Assembly (NCBI GenBank): GCA_903822185.1
Contig: CAIJOA010000014.1
Location: 124,001 to 188,000 of the forward strand
Source of the DNA: an uncultured Rhodospirillales bacterium
GTDB taxonomy: Bacteria > Pseudomonadota > Alphaproteobacteria > ATCC43930 > CGMCC-115725
Length of the DNA stretch: 64,000 nucleotides
Direction: 5' to 3'
Numbering within the stretch: position 1 is the stretch's first letter; the number at the start of each line of letters is the position of its first letter. The position numbers were made by a program, and so were the translations under genes. Below the pieces are notes generated by a model. The model had not been told where the DNA came from. It did not search any database and worked only from the letters and a program-made list of their open reading frames with translations. Of this stretch, positions 34,926 to 42,924 are shown one piece after another.

Positions 34926-35894
34926 ATGTCCGTTTTGCGTTACGCCGCGCGTGCCGTTGTTTTCGCAGTGTCGCTAGGATTGGCCGTTCCGGCCTCTCAC
35001 GCCGCCGACAAACTCCATGTTGCCAAACCCGAAGCCACCACTTTCGCGTTCGCCTTCCTCGATATCGGTATCGGCGCGGGCATTTTCGCCAAGCACGGGC
35101 TCGATATCGAAGTGCTCGATCTTGCGGGTGCAGCCAAGGCGCATCAGGCGCTGATCGCCGGTAGCGCCGAGATCGAATTGGGCTCGGGGGTCGAGCTGAT
35201 CTATCTCGCCAAGGGATCGCCGGCCAAGGGCATCGCCGTCCTCGCGACCGCGCCGCTCGGTATGGGGCTGATGGTGCGTGATGATGGCTCGGTCAAGGAT
35301 GTTGCTGATCTCAAGGGCAAGATGGTCGGCATCTCGACCGTCGGTTCGCTGACCGATTGGCTCGCGACCGAGATGTCGCGGCACGAGGGCTGGGGCAGCG
35401 ACGGGGTGAAGCGCGTTGCGCTCGGCAATCAGGATGCGCTGTCGGCGGCGCTGCTGTCGAAGAATATCGACGCGATCATCGGCGGGACGCAGACCGGCTA
35501 TCGCCTGCAGGAAGCCGGGCGCGGCAAGGTGCTGACGACCTTCGGTCCGCTGGTGCCGCATTTCGTCACTCACATGATTCTCGCCAGCGACGCGATGATC
35601 GCCGCCCATCCCGATCAGGTGAAGACCTTCCTCGCGGCCTGGTTCGACACGGTCGCCTTCGCCAAAGCCAACCGCGCCGAGGCGATCCGTCTGACCATGC
35701 CGCTGACCCGCATGCCGCCCGAAACCGCCGCGCGGATTTACGATGAACAGATCGCGATGATCTCGCCCGACGGCCGCTTCCAGCCCGACGATCTCGCGGT
35801 GATCAAGCAATCGGTGAAAGTGCTCGGCGAATTCGAGAAGCTCCCGCCCGACAACGCGATGTTCACCGAGGCGTTTTTGCCAGGGAAGAAGTAG
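34926..35894 (+). CDS. ABC-type substrate-binding protein, NitT/TauT family
   Basis: Periplasmic binding protein, 322 aa. Signal peptide 1-26 (VPASHA), then KLHVAKPEATTFAFAFLDIGIGAGIF and VADLKGKMVGISTVGSLTDWLATEM. It is a paralogue of the protein at 5952-6911, sharing layout and the ending TEAFLP. ATG follows GGGAGG. It stands alone: no permease or ATPase gene, so it either feeds a transporter encoded elsewhere or serves as a sensor. A family B palindrome follows the stop. Confidence 0.88.
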   Translation: MSVLRYAARAVVFAVSLGLAVPASHAADKLHVAKPEATTFAFAFLDIGIGAGIFAKHGLDIEVLDLAGAAKAHQALIAGSAEIELGSGVELIYLAKGSPAKGIAVLATAPLGMGLMVRDDGSVKDVADLKGKMVGISTVGSLTDWLATEMSRHEGWGSDGVKRVALGNQDALSAALLSKNIDAIIGGTQTGYRLQEAGRGKVLTTFGPLVPHFVTHMILASDAMIAAHPDQVKTFLAAWFDTVAFAKANRAEAIRLTMPLTRMPPETAARIYDEQIAMISPDGRFQPDDLAVIKQSVKVLGEFEKLPPDNAMFTEAFLPGKK

Positions 35895-35902
35895 CGCCTT
35901 AT

Positions 35903-35981
35903 CGTCATTGCGAGGAGCGTTAGCGACGAAGCAATCCAGTGTGCGGACAGACTGGATTGCTTCGCTACGCTCGCAATGACG
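35903..35981. repeat. Intergenic palindromic repeat, family B, copy 1
   Basis: cgtcattgcgaggagcg on the left and cgctcgcaatgacg on the right, with an inner inverted repeat gaagcaatccagt / actggattgcttc around gtgcggacag. A second copy with the same core is at 46109-46175. The element folds into a long hairpin. Confidence 0.85.
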
Positions 35982-36037
35982 GCGGCGTTTATGCGCATTT
36001 CCGTTTAGGCCGATCGTGTCCTAAATTCGCGCCGGTC

Positions 36038-36673
36038 ATGACCTACGCGATCAAAGAAATCTTCTATACGCTGCAGGGCGAGGGCGCGAATGCCGGGCGG
36101 CCGGCGGTGTTTTGCCGTTTTGCCGGATGCAATCTCTGGTCGGGGCGCGAGGAAGATCGCGCAACGGCAGTGTGCCAATTCTGCGATACGGATTTCGTCG
36201 GCATGGACGGCGTCGGCGGCGGACGTTTCGCGACGGCGGATGATCTTGCCGCGGCAATCGTCGCGCAATGGCCGCGTGACGTGAAGCAAAAGCCGTTCGC
36301 CGTGCTGACCGGCGGCGAACCATTGTTGCAGATCGACGAAGCCTTGATCGACGCGCTGCACCGCGCTGGCTGCACCATCGCGGTCGAGACCAACGGCACC
36401 CTCTTGCCGCCGCCGGGGCTCGACTGGATTTGTGTCAGCCCGAAGGCCGGCAGCGAAATGGTGTTGTGCGCGGGCGACGAACTCAAGCTGATCTATCCGC
36501 AGGACGGTATCGATCCGGCCGATTTCGCCGGCCTGCCGTTCCGGAACTTCTTCCTTCAGGCCAAGGACGATCCCAACCGCGCGGCCAATGCCGCCGGGGC
36601 GATCCGCTATTGCCTCGACCATCCGCATTGGCGGCTCAGTGTCCAGACGCACAAGGCGCTCGGCTTTCCTTGA
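36038..36673 (+). CDS. queE: 7-carboxy-7-deazaguanine synthase QueE
   Basis: Radical-SAM enzyme converting 6-carboxytetrahydropterin to 7-carboxy-7-deazaguanine in queuosine synthesis, 211 aa. The 4Fe-4S motif is the QueE-specific CX14CX2C at Cys31, Cys46 and Cys49, and the N terminus YAIKEIFYTLQGEGANAGRPAVFCRFAGCNLW is characteristic. The SAM-binding LTGGEPLLQ segment follows near 90. The ATG at 36038 begins the conserved N terminus; the upstream in-frame stretch runs through the palindromic repeat and is rejected. queC and queD are not in the window. Confidence 0.95.
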   Translation: MTYAIKEIFYTLQGEGANAGRPAVFCRFAGCNLWSGREEDRATAVCQFCDTDFVGMDGVGGGRFATADDLAAAIVAQWPRDVKQKPFAVLTGGEPLLQIDEALIDALHRAGCTIAVETNGTLLPPPGLDWICVSPKAGSEMVLCAGDELKLIYPQDGIDPADFAGLPFRNFFLQAKDDPNRAANAAGAIRYCLDHPHWRLSVQTHKALGFP

Positions 36674-36700
36674 ACCACGCCGTACGGCGCTTATCTATGT

Positions 36701-36720
36701 ACGTTGAAAGCGGTCAACGT
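36701..36720. other. Short inverted repeat between queE and dinB
   Basis: ACGTTGA / TCAACGT, a perfect seven-base repeat with a six-base spacer, in the 174-base gap between the convergent queE and dinB genes. It could end one of the transcripts, although no T-run follows. Nothing else is seen in this gap. Confidence 0.4.
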
Positions 36721-36847
36721 AATCCGAGCAACTGGTGTCGGCAAATCTGAAAATTTCAAAACAAAGCCAATTTTCCAAGCAGTATCAACGCTGCTGCCGG
36801 AAAACGAAGCCAATCCGAAGCCAAATTCGCACGTTTTTGACGGCATC

Positions 36848-38047
36848 TTACGCGAATAAATCGGGCGGATCGGCGCGGTGCGCGGGGACGAGATCGTGTG
36901 CCGTGATCCCGACCAGCCGATAGGCCGTGCCGTCGAGCACGCGCTGCAGCGTCGGGCGGACGGCGGCGAGGATCGTCTCGGCGCGCATCGTCGGATGATG
37001 CAGGCGGCAGGCATGGGTGCGGTTCTGGTGATCGAAACGTTTGAGCTTCAGGGTCAGCGATCCGGCGGCCAGCTCGGTACGGGCCAGCCGTTCGGCGACG
37101 CGGTCGGCGATCTGCGCCAGCTGGACATCGATCTCGTCGAAATCCCGGAGGTCGTGGGCAAAGGTGCGCTCGGCCCCGACCGAGACATTGCGGCCGCGGC
37201 CGTTGCCGACCTTGCGGCCGTCTTCGCCCAGCGCGCGGCTGGAAAGCTTGCGGCCCCAATCGCCGAAACGGTGGATCAGATCGTCGAGCTTTGCTGCGCG
37301 CAATTGCGCGATGGTCTCGTATCCCATCGCGTTGAGCTTCTGCGTCATCACCGGTCCGACGCCGGGCAGGGCCGATACCTTCATCGGCGCCAGCACCTCC
37401 ATCGCATCGTGATGGCCGATGACGTAAAAGCCGCGCGGCTTGCCGAAATCGCTGGCGATCTTGGCGAGCATCTTGTTGGCAGCGAGACCGACGGAAATCG
37501 TCACGCCGACGCGCTTTTCGACCAGCAGCGACAGGCGGGCGAGACTGCGGGCCGCCGGCTCCGTGGCGGCGGTGTCAGAGAAGTCGAGATAGGCCTCGTC
37601 GATCGAGACGGCTTCGACCCGCGCGCCGGTCTCGATCATCAGGTCTTTGATGCGACGCGAATCACGCCGGTATTTTTCCATGTCGGGGCGGATCACGGCG
37701 GCGTCGGGACAAAGCCGGATCGCCCGGCTCATCGGCATGGCCGAGCGCACGCCGAAGCGCCGCGCGATGTAGCAGGCCGTCAGCACCACGCCGCGCACGC
37801 TGCCGCCGACGATCAGCGGCTTGTCGATCAGGTCCGGATGGTCGCGCTTCTCGACCGATGCGTAAAATGCGTCGCAATCGACATGGGCGACGGTCAGGTG
37901 GGCAAGCTCGGGGTGGGTGACGAGGCGGTCCGAGCCGCACTGGCTACATGTTGCGCCCGGCGGCTCATTCGCCTCGCTCAGCCGCCCGCAATCCCGGCAG
38001 AGACAGGTCGAATGGGCCAGCGGCGGGGCGGGCGAGGGGGCCGACAT
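36848..38047 (-). CDS. dinB: DNA polymerase IV with N-terminal zinc ribbon
   Basis: Y-family translesion DNA polymerase, 399 aa. Catalytic residues are intact: Asp57 in VDCDAFYASVE and Asp150-Glu151 in SIDEAYLDF. The fingers/palm and the little-finger domain follow (GVGPVMTQKLNAMGY, then KVGNGRGRNVSVGAERTF). Unusually, the first ~45 residues hold Cys15, Cys17, Cys20, Cys34 and Cys37, a CxxC...CxxC pattern suggesting a zinc ribbon ahead of the polymerase. The ATG at 38047 is weakly preceded, but the ribbon is in frame and continuous with the polymerase. Confidence 0.93.
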   Translation of the reverse strand: MSAPSPAPPLAHSTCLCRDCGRLSEANEPPGATCSQCGSDRLVTHPELAHLTVAHVDCDAFYASVEKRDHPDLIDKPLIVGGSVRGVVLTACYIARRFGVRSAMPMSRAIRLCPDAAVIRPDMEKYRRDSRRIKDLMIETGARVEAVSIDEAYLDFSDTAATEPAARSLARLSLLVEKRVGVTISVGLAANKMLAKIASDFGKPRGFYVIGHHDAMEVLAPMKVSALPGVGPVMTQKLNAMGYETIAQLRAAKLDDLIHRFGDWGRKLSSRALGEDGRKVGNGRGRNVSVGAERTFAHDLRDFDEIDVQLAQIADRVAERLARTELAAGSLTLKLKRFDHQNRTHACRLHHPTMRAETILAAVRPTLQRVLDGTAYRLVGITAHDLVPAHRADPPDLFA

Positions 38048-38188
38048 GCTGGGGCTATAAGGCCGTTCGGCGCGTCGGTCCAGGTTCGCCGCCGTTGCGG
38101 AAAAGCCCTGTCACTGATAGGATTTCCGCAATTCGGTAGTGCTTAAAACAAACGCAACCAAGGGGCGGCTCCCGGGCCGAGAAACGCT

Positions 38189-39208
38189 ATGACCATCGAT
38201 ATGCATTTCCATTGGGGTCCCAAGGGCTTCACCGATGCGCTGCGTCAACGCACCAGCAAGCCGAATATCCGGCGCGGCGACGATGGCGCCGAATATATGG
38301 ATTCGTTTTTCTCGACGACGAAGCTTGCCGCCGATTTCGACGATGTGAGCCCGCGCCTGGCCGATATGGACAAGAACGGCGTGCAGCATGCCGTTTTGTC
38401 GATCAGCCCGGTCACCGGTGTGGAAGCCTTGCCGCTGCAGGAATCGCTGCCGCTCGCGCGCGCCTATAACGACTCCGTTTCCGCGCTTTCGGTGGCCTAT
38501 CCCGATCGCTTCTCGGGCTTCGCGATCCTGCCGGTCAGCAATATCTCCGCCGCCGTCACCGAGTTCGAGCGCGCGATGGATCTGCCGGGCATCGTTGGCG
38601 CCGTGCTGCCGGGCGATGGGTTCCTCTCGAAGAAACGCGCGGAACGTTTCGCGCCGCTGATGGAAGCTGCCAATCGCCGCAACGCAATTTTCCTCGTCCA
38701 TTACGCCAAGCTGTCCGACGATCCGGAAGCGCCGAAGCCCGACACCTCGGACAATGCGCGCGACCGGTTCGGTACGCTCGATATGCAGTCGCGTTTGAGC
38801 TCGAACATGGTCACCTTCTGCATGACCGATTTCTTGAAGCCCTATCCGAACGTGACGATGATGAGCCACAATCTCGGCGGTAACATCGCCTTCGAGGTCG
38901 ATCGCATGGATCACCGCGCGCTGATGGACACCCCAGGCCGCGAGCTGCCGTCGAAGCAGTTCAAGGCCGCGCCGGTCATCGTCGATTGCAACTCGCTGGG
39001 CTCGCGCGCGATCGAACTCGCAACCGAAGTCTATGGCGCCGAGAAGATCGTGTTCGGCTCCGACGGTACCGCGTTCGGCATGGACTGGACCAACAAGGCG
39101 ATTGCCGACGCGCGTATCAGCGAAGCCGACAAAGACTTGATTCGCGGCGGCAATGCCAAGCGTCTTCTGGGCCGCGTTAATGCGCGGTTCGCCAGCGCCG
39201 CTGAGTAA
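38189..39208 (+). CDS. Amidohydrolase-family protein (ACMSD/gamma-resorcylate decarboxylase-like)
   Basis: Metal-dependent amidohydrolase-superfamily enzyme, 339 aa. The beta-1 metal motif HxH is His6 and His8 (MHFHWGP); further family segments are FLVHYAKL, MMSHNLGGNIAFEVDRMDHR with a His, and FGSDGTAFGMDW with the conserved Asp. Closest in style to aminocarboxymuconate-semialdehyde decarboxylase and related non-oxidative decarboxylases of aromatic or unsaturated acids. Start ATG 38189. Followed three bases later by the convergent gph stop. Substrate unknown. Confidence 0.85.
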   Translation: MTIDMHFHWGPKGFTDALRQRTSKPNIRRGDDGAEYMDSFFSTTKLAADFDDVSPRLADMDKNGVQHAVLSISPVTGVEALPLQESLPLARAYNDSVSALSVAYPDRFSGFAILPVSNISAAVTEFERAMDLPGIVGAVLPGDGFLSKKRAERFAPLMEAANRRNAIFLVHYAKLSDDPEAPKPDTSDNARDRFGTLDMQSRLSSNMVTFCMTDFLKPYPNVTMMSHNLGGNIAFEVDRMDHRALMDTPGRELPSKQFKAAPVIVDCNSLGSRAIELATEVYGAEKIVFGSDGTAFGMDWTNKAIADARISEADKDLIRGGNAKRLLGRVNARFASAAE

Positions 39209-39211
39209 GAA

Positions 39212-39874
39212 CTAGATCGACGCCCTGAGGCGCGACGCGATCGCGGGTAAGTCCGCGAAGCGTTGCGCCACGGCGGCCGCGCCTTTGGCCATTGCCGGCG
39301 CACCATAACCCCATTCTGCAAAGACCCCCGGACAGCCGATCCCGACCGCCACCGCGATGTCGTTGGCGTGATCGCCGATCATGATCGCGCAATCGCCGGC
39401 GCCGCCCGCCATCTCGATCGTGCCGCGCAGATGCGCCGGGTCGGGCTTATGCGCGGCGAATGAATCACCGCAGCCCAGCACCGGAAACCAATGCGTCAGC
39501 CCCAGCGCGTTCAGGACCGCCTTGGTCGCGGAAGTCGATTTGTTGGTGCAGATGGCAAAGCGCCAGCCGTCTTTCTGCAACGCGGCCAGCGTCTCATCGA
39601 CATGGGGATAAGCGCGCGTCGCGACCGCGACATGGGCGGTGTAATCGGCAACGAAGGTCTCGTGATCGCCCGGCTGCGGCGCTGAACCGCGCGCGGCAAA
39701 GGCTTTGACGATCAGCTTCGCGGTGCCGTCCCCGATCATCGGTCTGATCTCGTCTTCGGTGAACGGTGCAAGGTCGTAGCGCGCCATCATCCGATCGAGC
39801 GCCGCCGTCAGGTCAGGCAGCGAATCGACCAGCGTGCCGTCGAGATCGAAGACGAGAAGGGGACGCAGCGCCAT
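39212..39874 (-). CDS. gph: HAD-family phosphatase, phosphoglycolate phosphatase type
   Basis: HAD hydrolase, 220 aa, with motif I FDLDGTLVDSLPDL (Asp9, Asp11), motif II ICTNKS with Thr, and motif IV GDHANDIAVA. The cap domain lies between ~20 and ~90. Best match is phosphoglycolate phosphatase, which removes phosphate from 2-phosphoglycolate formed during DNA repair or oxygenase activity; other HAD substrates are possible. Convergent with the amidohydrolase gene; a family D repeat precedes it. Confidence 0.85.
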   Translation of the reverse strand: MALRPLLVFDLDGTLVDSLPDLTAALDRMMARYDLAPFTEDEIRPMIGDGTAKLIVKAFAARGSAPQPGDHETFVADYTAHVAVATRAYPHVDETLAALQKDGWRFAICTNKSTSATKAVLNALGLTHWFPVLGCGDSFAAHKPDPAHLRGTIEMAGGAGDCAIMIGDHANDIAVAVGIGCPGVFAEWGYGAPAMAKGAAAVAQRFADLPAIASRLRASI

Positions 39875-39947
39875 GAAGGTGTTCTAACACCATTCGCGCG
39901 ACGGTGCATGAGTGGATGTGGGATGTCTGATGAGTCGTGCGTGAAGC

Positions 39948-40068
39948 ACCCCTCACCCCAACCCTCTCCCCCAAGGGGGCGAGGGAGTAACTGTGGGGGC
40001 GAGAGCAAGTGAAACCCCTCGCCCCTTGGGGAGAGGGAGGGGCCCGCGTCAGCGGGAGGGTGAGGGGG
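39948..40068. repeat. Intergenic palindromic repeat, family D, copy 5
   Basis: cccctcaccccaaccctctcccccaagggggcgaggga on the left and ctcgccccttggggagagggagggg...gggagggtgaggggg on the right form nested hairpins. Same family as 17321-17432. It fills the 203-base gap between gph and the MetE-like gene. Confidence 0.72.
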
Positions 40069-40077
40069 TAACCTCGA

Positions 40078-41334
40078 TTACCGCGCGGCAGCCTTCTTCT
40101 TCCGCAACGGCGCTTTCGCCTTAGCCTTCGGACGCGCTGCCGTCTTCGCACGGCGCGCTGCCGGCTTCTTCGCCTTGCTCCACAGTTCCTTGCTCGCCAG
40201 CGCGGCGCCGTCGCCGAGGGCTTCCAGCTTCGCCCACATGATGCTGGGGTGGACGCGGTGCATGAACGGGCCTTGCGCGAAGCCGCAATCGGTGCCGGCG
40301 ATGACGTTCTCGCGGCCGAGAGCTTTCGCGTAACGGACCAAACGCTGCGAGATCAACTCGGGATGCTCGACGACGTTGGTTGCATGGCTGATGACGCCGG
40401 GGATGAGGATGCGGCCCTTGGGCATCTTCACGTTCTGCCAGACTTCCCATTCATGCTCGTGGCGCGGGTTGGCGCCTTCGATCACATAGGCGCCTGCTTT
40501 GACGCGCAGGATCAGATCGACGATGTCTTTCAGCGGCACGTCGGTCGTGTGCGGACCCGGCCAGCTGCCCCAGCAGACGTGATAGCGGATCTTCTCTTCG
40601 GGAATGCCTTTGAGCGCGTGGTTCAGCGCCTCCATATGCATCGCGACCCAATTCCGATACTGCTTGAAGGTCTTGGGCGGCACCTGACGGTCATAGGTGA
40701 CGGCGGCGCGCGCATCATCGACTTGCACCAACAGGCCGGCATCGGCGATGGCGCGATATTCGGTGCCCATCGCCTCGGCGATGGCGAAGACCATCTCTTC
40801 TTCGTTCTTATAATACTCGTTCTTGCGATCGGGGATCGCGCTGGCCGGCGCGGCGACCGGCAGGAAGCCTTCGGTCGCGCTGCTGGTGGCGAGCGCCGCC
40901 TTGAAGTTCTTGATGTCGCGCTGGATCTGCGCCTGGCCGGTATAGGTGATCGGTCCGACGACGACGGTATCGCCGCCGCGTGCGCCGCCGTCATGCGCGT
41001 CCAGTTCTTCGTAGAACTCTTTGAACTTCTTGCGGTCGGCGCCATAGGCGTAAGGATCGCCGGAGGCCGCGCGCGATTCGAAACCGGACAAACGTTCCAG
41101 CACATATTGCGACCAGCTGATCTCCTTGCCGAACTCGCCGTCGCTGACGACATCGACGCCGGCCTTCGTCTGTTGGCGGACGATCGTCTTGACGCTTGCC
41201 TTCAACGTGCGCTGATAGGCGGCTTCGTCGTAGGGCTTCTTGGCGCGTTTCGCTTTTAGGAACTCGATCAATTCGGGCGGCCGGATCAGGCTTCCGACAT
41301 GGGTCGTGAGAATACGGCGGTCACTGCGCTTCAC
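40078..41334 (-). CDS. Cobalamin-independent methionine synthase-like (MetE C-terminal domain) protein with Lys/Ala-rich tail
   Basis: Zn-dependent methyltransferase fold, 418 aa: a single TIM barrel equivalent to the C-terminal half of MetE, lacking its N-terminal half. The zinc ligands are readable as His252-x-Cys254 (YHVCWGS), Glu286 (VIEGANP) and Cys350 (TDCGF); the substrate-side VSDGEFGKEISW is near 63-74. Its methyl donor and acceptor are unknown. Residues ~388-418 are almost only Lys, Ala, Arg and Pro, a disordered basic tail absent from ordinary members. GTG start at 41334 with AAGGAG upstream. Lies downstream of the Rieske gene on the same strand. Confidence 0.85.
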   Translation of the reverse strand: MKRSDRRILTTHVGSLIRPPELIEFLKAKRAKKPYDEAAYQRTLKASVKTIVRQQTKAGVDVVSDGEFGKEISWSQYVLERLSGFESRAASGDPYAYGADRKKFKEFYEELDAHDGGARGGDTVVVGPITYTGQAQIQRDIKNFKAALATSSATEGFLPVAAPASAIPDRKNEYYKNEEEMVFAIAEAMGTEYRAIADAGLLVQVDDARAAVTYDRQVPPKTFKQYRNWVAMHMEALNHALKGIPEEKIRYHVCWGSWPGPHTTDVPLKDIVDLILRVKAGAYVIEGANPRHEHEWEVWQNVKMPKGRILIPGVISHATNVVEHPELISQRLVRYAKALGRENVIAGTDCGFAQGPFMHRVHPSIMWAKLEALGDGAALASKELWSKAKKPAARRAKTAARPKAKAKAPLRKKKAAAR

Positions 41335-41378
41335 GCTAAGGCTCCTTCGGCGTCATCAAATTCGAGAGAGGGGAGAAC

Positions 41379-41403
41379 AGGCGTGGCATTCGAGGCCACG
41401 CCT
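41379..41403. other. Perfect hairpin between MetE-like and Rieske genes
   Basis: AGGCGTGGC and GCCACGCCT form a nine-base stem with a seven-base loop, 45 bases upstream of the MetE-like start and downstream of the Rieske stop. There is no T-run, so a processing or attenuation element is as possible as a terminator. Confidence 0.5.
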
Positions 41404-41459
41404 GCATTGGATTCAACCATAAACCGACCCATCGGCGATGGGCAGGAACGAAAAGACGG

Positions 41460-42794
41460 CTAGGCGGGCGAGCCATCAGGTTTGGTCACGCGGCGGATGC
41501 CGGACAAGGCGTCCGAAATGCCGTGATCGTCGTCCATCTTGAGGCCCATCGCATCCTCGTAGGCGCGTTTGATCGCCTCGGGCTGGCCTTCCTGGAAGAC
41601 GAAGCGCGTCGGCGTCACGTTGTCGAAGACGCTGCTGCTCATCAATTGCTCGCGGGTGAAGCCTTCGACGAACTGCTTCTTGCCGACGATCGGCAGCGGG
41701 ATGTCGTTATTGATTTTGGGGTCGCGGATGGTCGCTTTCGGGTCGCCGCCATTCGCCACCGTTTCCATATCCTCGAAGAAACGGTTGCGGATCATGACGA
41801 TGCCGCGATCGCTGCGGGCCAAATGCTCGCCGGTGCGGTCGGCGATCTCGCCCTGTCCGACCCAGGCGGCGAAATCCTGATTCATCACGCCGTTGGTCAG
41901 CCATTCGCCCGTCTTCGGATCGGTGGTCGGTCCGATCCAATAGGGGATCGAGTTCTGGACGTAGGGTTCGCGATCCTTCGGCACGCGGTTGAAGAACCAG
42001 CCGACGCTCAGCGTCTTGGTATCATCGACCGGCACGCGCCATTCGAAATGGCCGCCGGTGAAAAGGCAATTGGGCCACAGGCAGACGCGGCCGATGGACC
42101 AAAGCGGATTGGTCTCGTCGGTGTCCTCGCGCACGCGCTTATAGACCCAGCCATAATCGAATTCATCGAATCCGACCTTGGTGTGACGCGCGCCGTAGGG
42201 GCCGGTCTTGCCTTTGAGCCGCAGGGGCCAGTTGGCGTGCATCCATTCGAAATGGACGGGGTCGATCGAGTTCTCCTGGCACTGGAACCAGTTGCAGGGG
42301 ATTTCGGAAAAGACGATCTGGACGAAGCCGTTCTTCCAATTGAAGGGCTCCCAGTCGGGCAGCAGCGGCGCGGGCTGCGGACCCATATAGGCCCAGAGTA
42401 AACCGGCCTTCGCCTCGACCGGATAGGCCTTGATCGGCGTCTTATCTTTATAGCGCGAGGTGCTATCGACCATGTCGTCGAACGGCTGCTCGAGGCACTT
42501 GCCGTCCTTGTCGAACAGCCAGCCGTGATAGTGACAACGCAGGCCGCACTCCTCGGGATAGCCGAAGGACAGATCCGCGCGGCGGTGCGGGCAATGGCGA
42601 TCGACGAGGCCATAATTGCCGCTGAGGTCTTTGTAGAGAACCAGGTCCTCGCTCAGCAGCCGGACGCGCTTCACCGGCTTTTCCTCAAGCTCGGCAACGG
42701 CGGCGATGGGGTACCAATAGCGGCGCAATAGTTCACCCATCCGGGTGCCCGCGGCGGTTTCGATCAACGATTGATTATTGGCTTCCGTCAGCAT
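41460..42794 (-). CDS. Rieske non-heme iron oxygenase, oxygenase subunit
   Basis: Ring-hydroxylating or demethylating oxygenase, 444 aa. The Rieske cluster ligands are Cys68-x-His70 and Cys87-x2-His90; the iron site has Asp178 and His181/His186 in DPVHFEWMH. The Cys/His spacing and length are of the phthalate/vanillate demethylase-like group. No ferredoxin or reductase gene is adjacent. ATG at 42794 has GAGGA upstream. Divergent from the LLM gene with 130 bases between starts, so a shared regulator is likely. Substrate unknown. Confidence 0.9.
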   Translation of the reverse strand: MLTEANNQSLIETAAGTRMGELLRRYWYPIAAVAELEEKPVKRVRLLSEDLVLYKDLSGNYGLVDRHCPHRRADLSFGYPEECGLRCHYHGWLFDKDGKCLEQPFDDMVDSTSRYKDKTPIKAYPVEAKAGLLWAYMGPQPAPLLPDWEPFNWKNGFVQIVFSEIPCNWFQCQENSIDPVHFEWMHANWPLRLKGKTGPYGARHTKVGFDEFDYGWVYKRVREDTDETNPLWSIGRVCLWPNCLFTGGHFEWRVPVDDTKTLSVGWFFNRVPKDREPYVQNSIPYWIGPTTDPKTGEWLTNGVMNQDFAAWVGQGEIADRTGEHLARSDRGIVMIRNRFFEDMETVANGGDPKATIRDPKINNDIPLPIVGKKQFVEGFTREQLMSSSVFDNVTPTRFVFQEGQPEAIKRAYEDAMGLKMDDDHGISDALSGIRRVTKPDGSPA

Positions 42795-42924
42795 CGCAAT
42801 CCTCGTTTCCTCAAGCGCTTTCTAATAGCCGCCATAGCCTTTCCCGATAATGGCGGCTTAGAACTGGCGTCCCTCAAAATTGCCGCTAGTGTAGCATTCC
42901 AGGCCGTTAGAAGGGATGCGTTAC

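Noticed and set aside
36674-36847. tRNA or other structured RNA in the queE-dinB gap
   Set aside because: Only a seven-base inverted repeat; no cloverleaf, anticodon arm or CCA end.
41335-41459. Cobalamin or SAM riboswitch before the MetE-like gene
   Set aside because: Only a single nine-base hairpin; none of the conserved riboswitch blocks are present.
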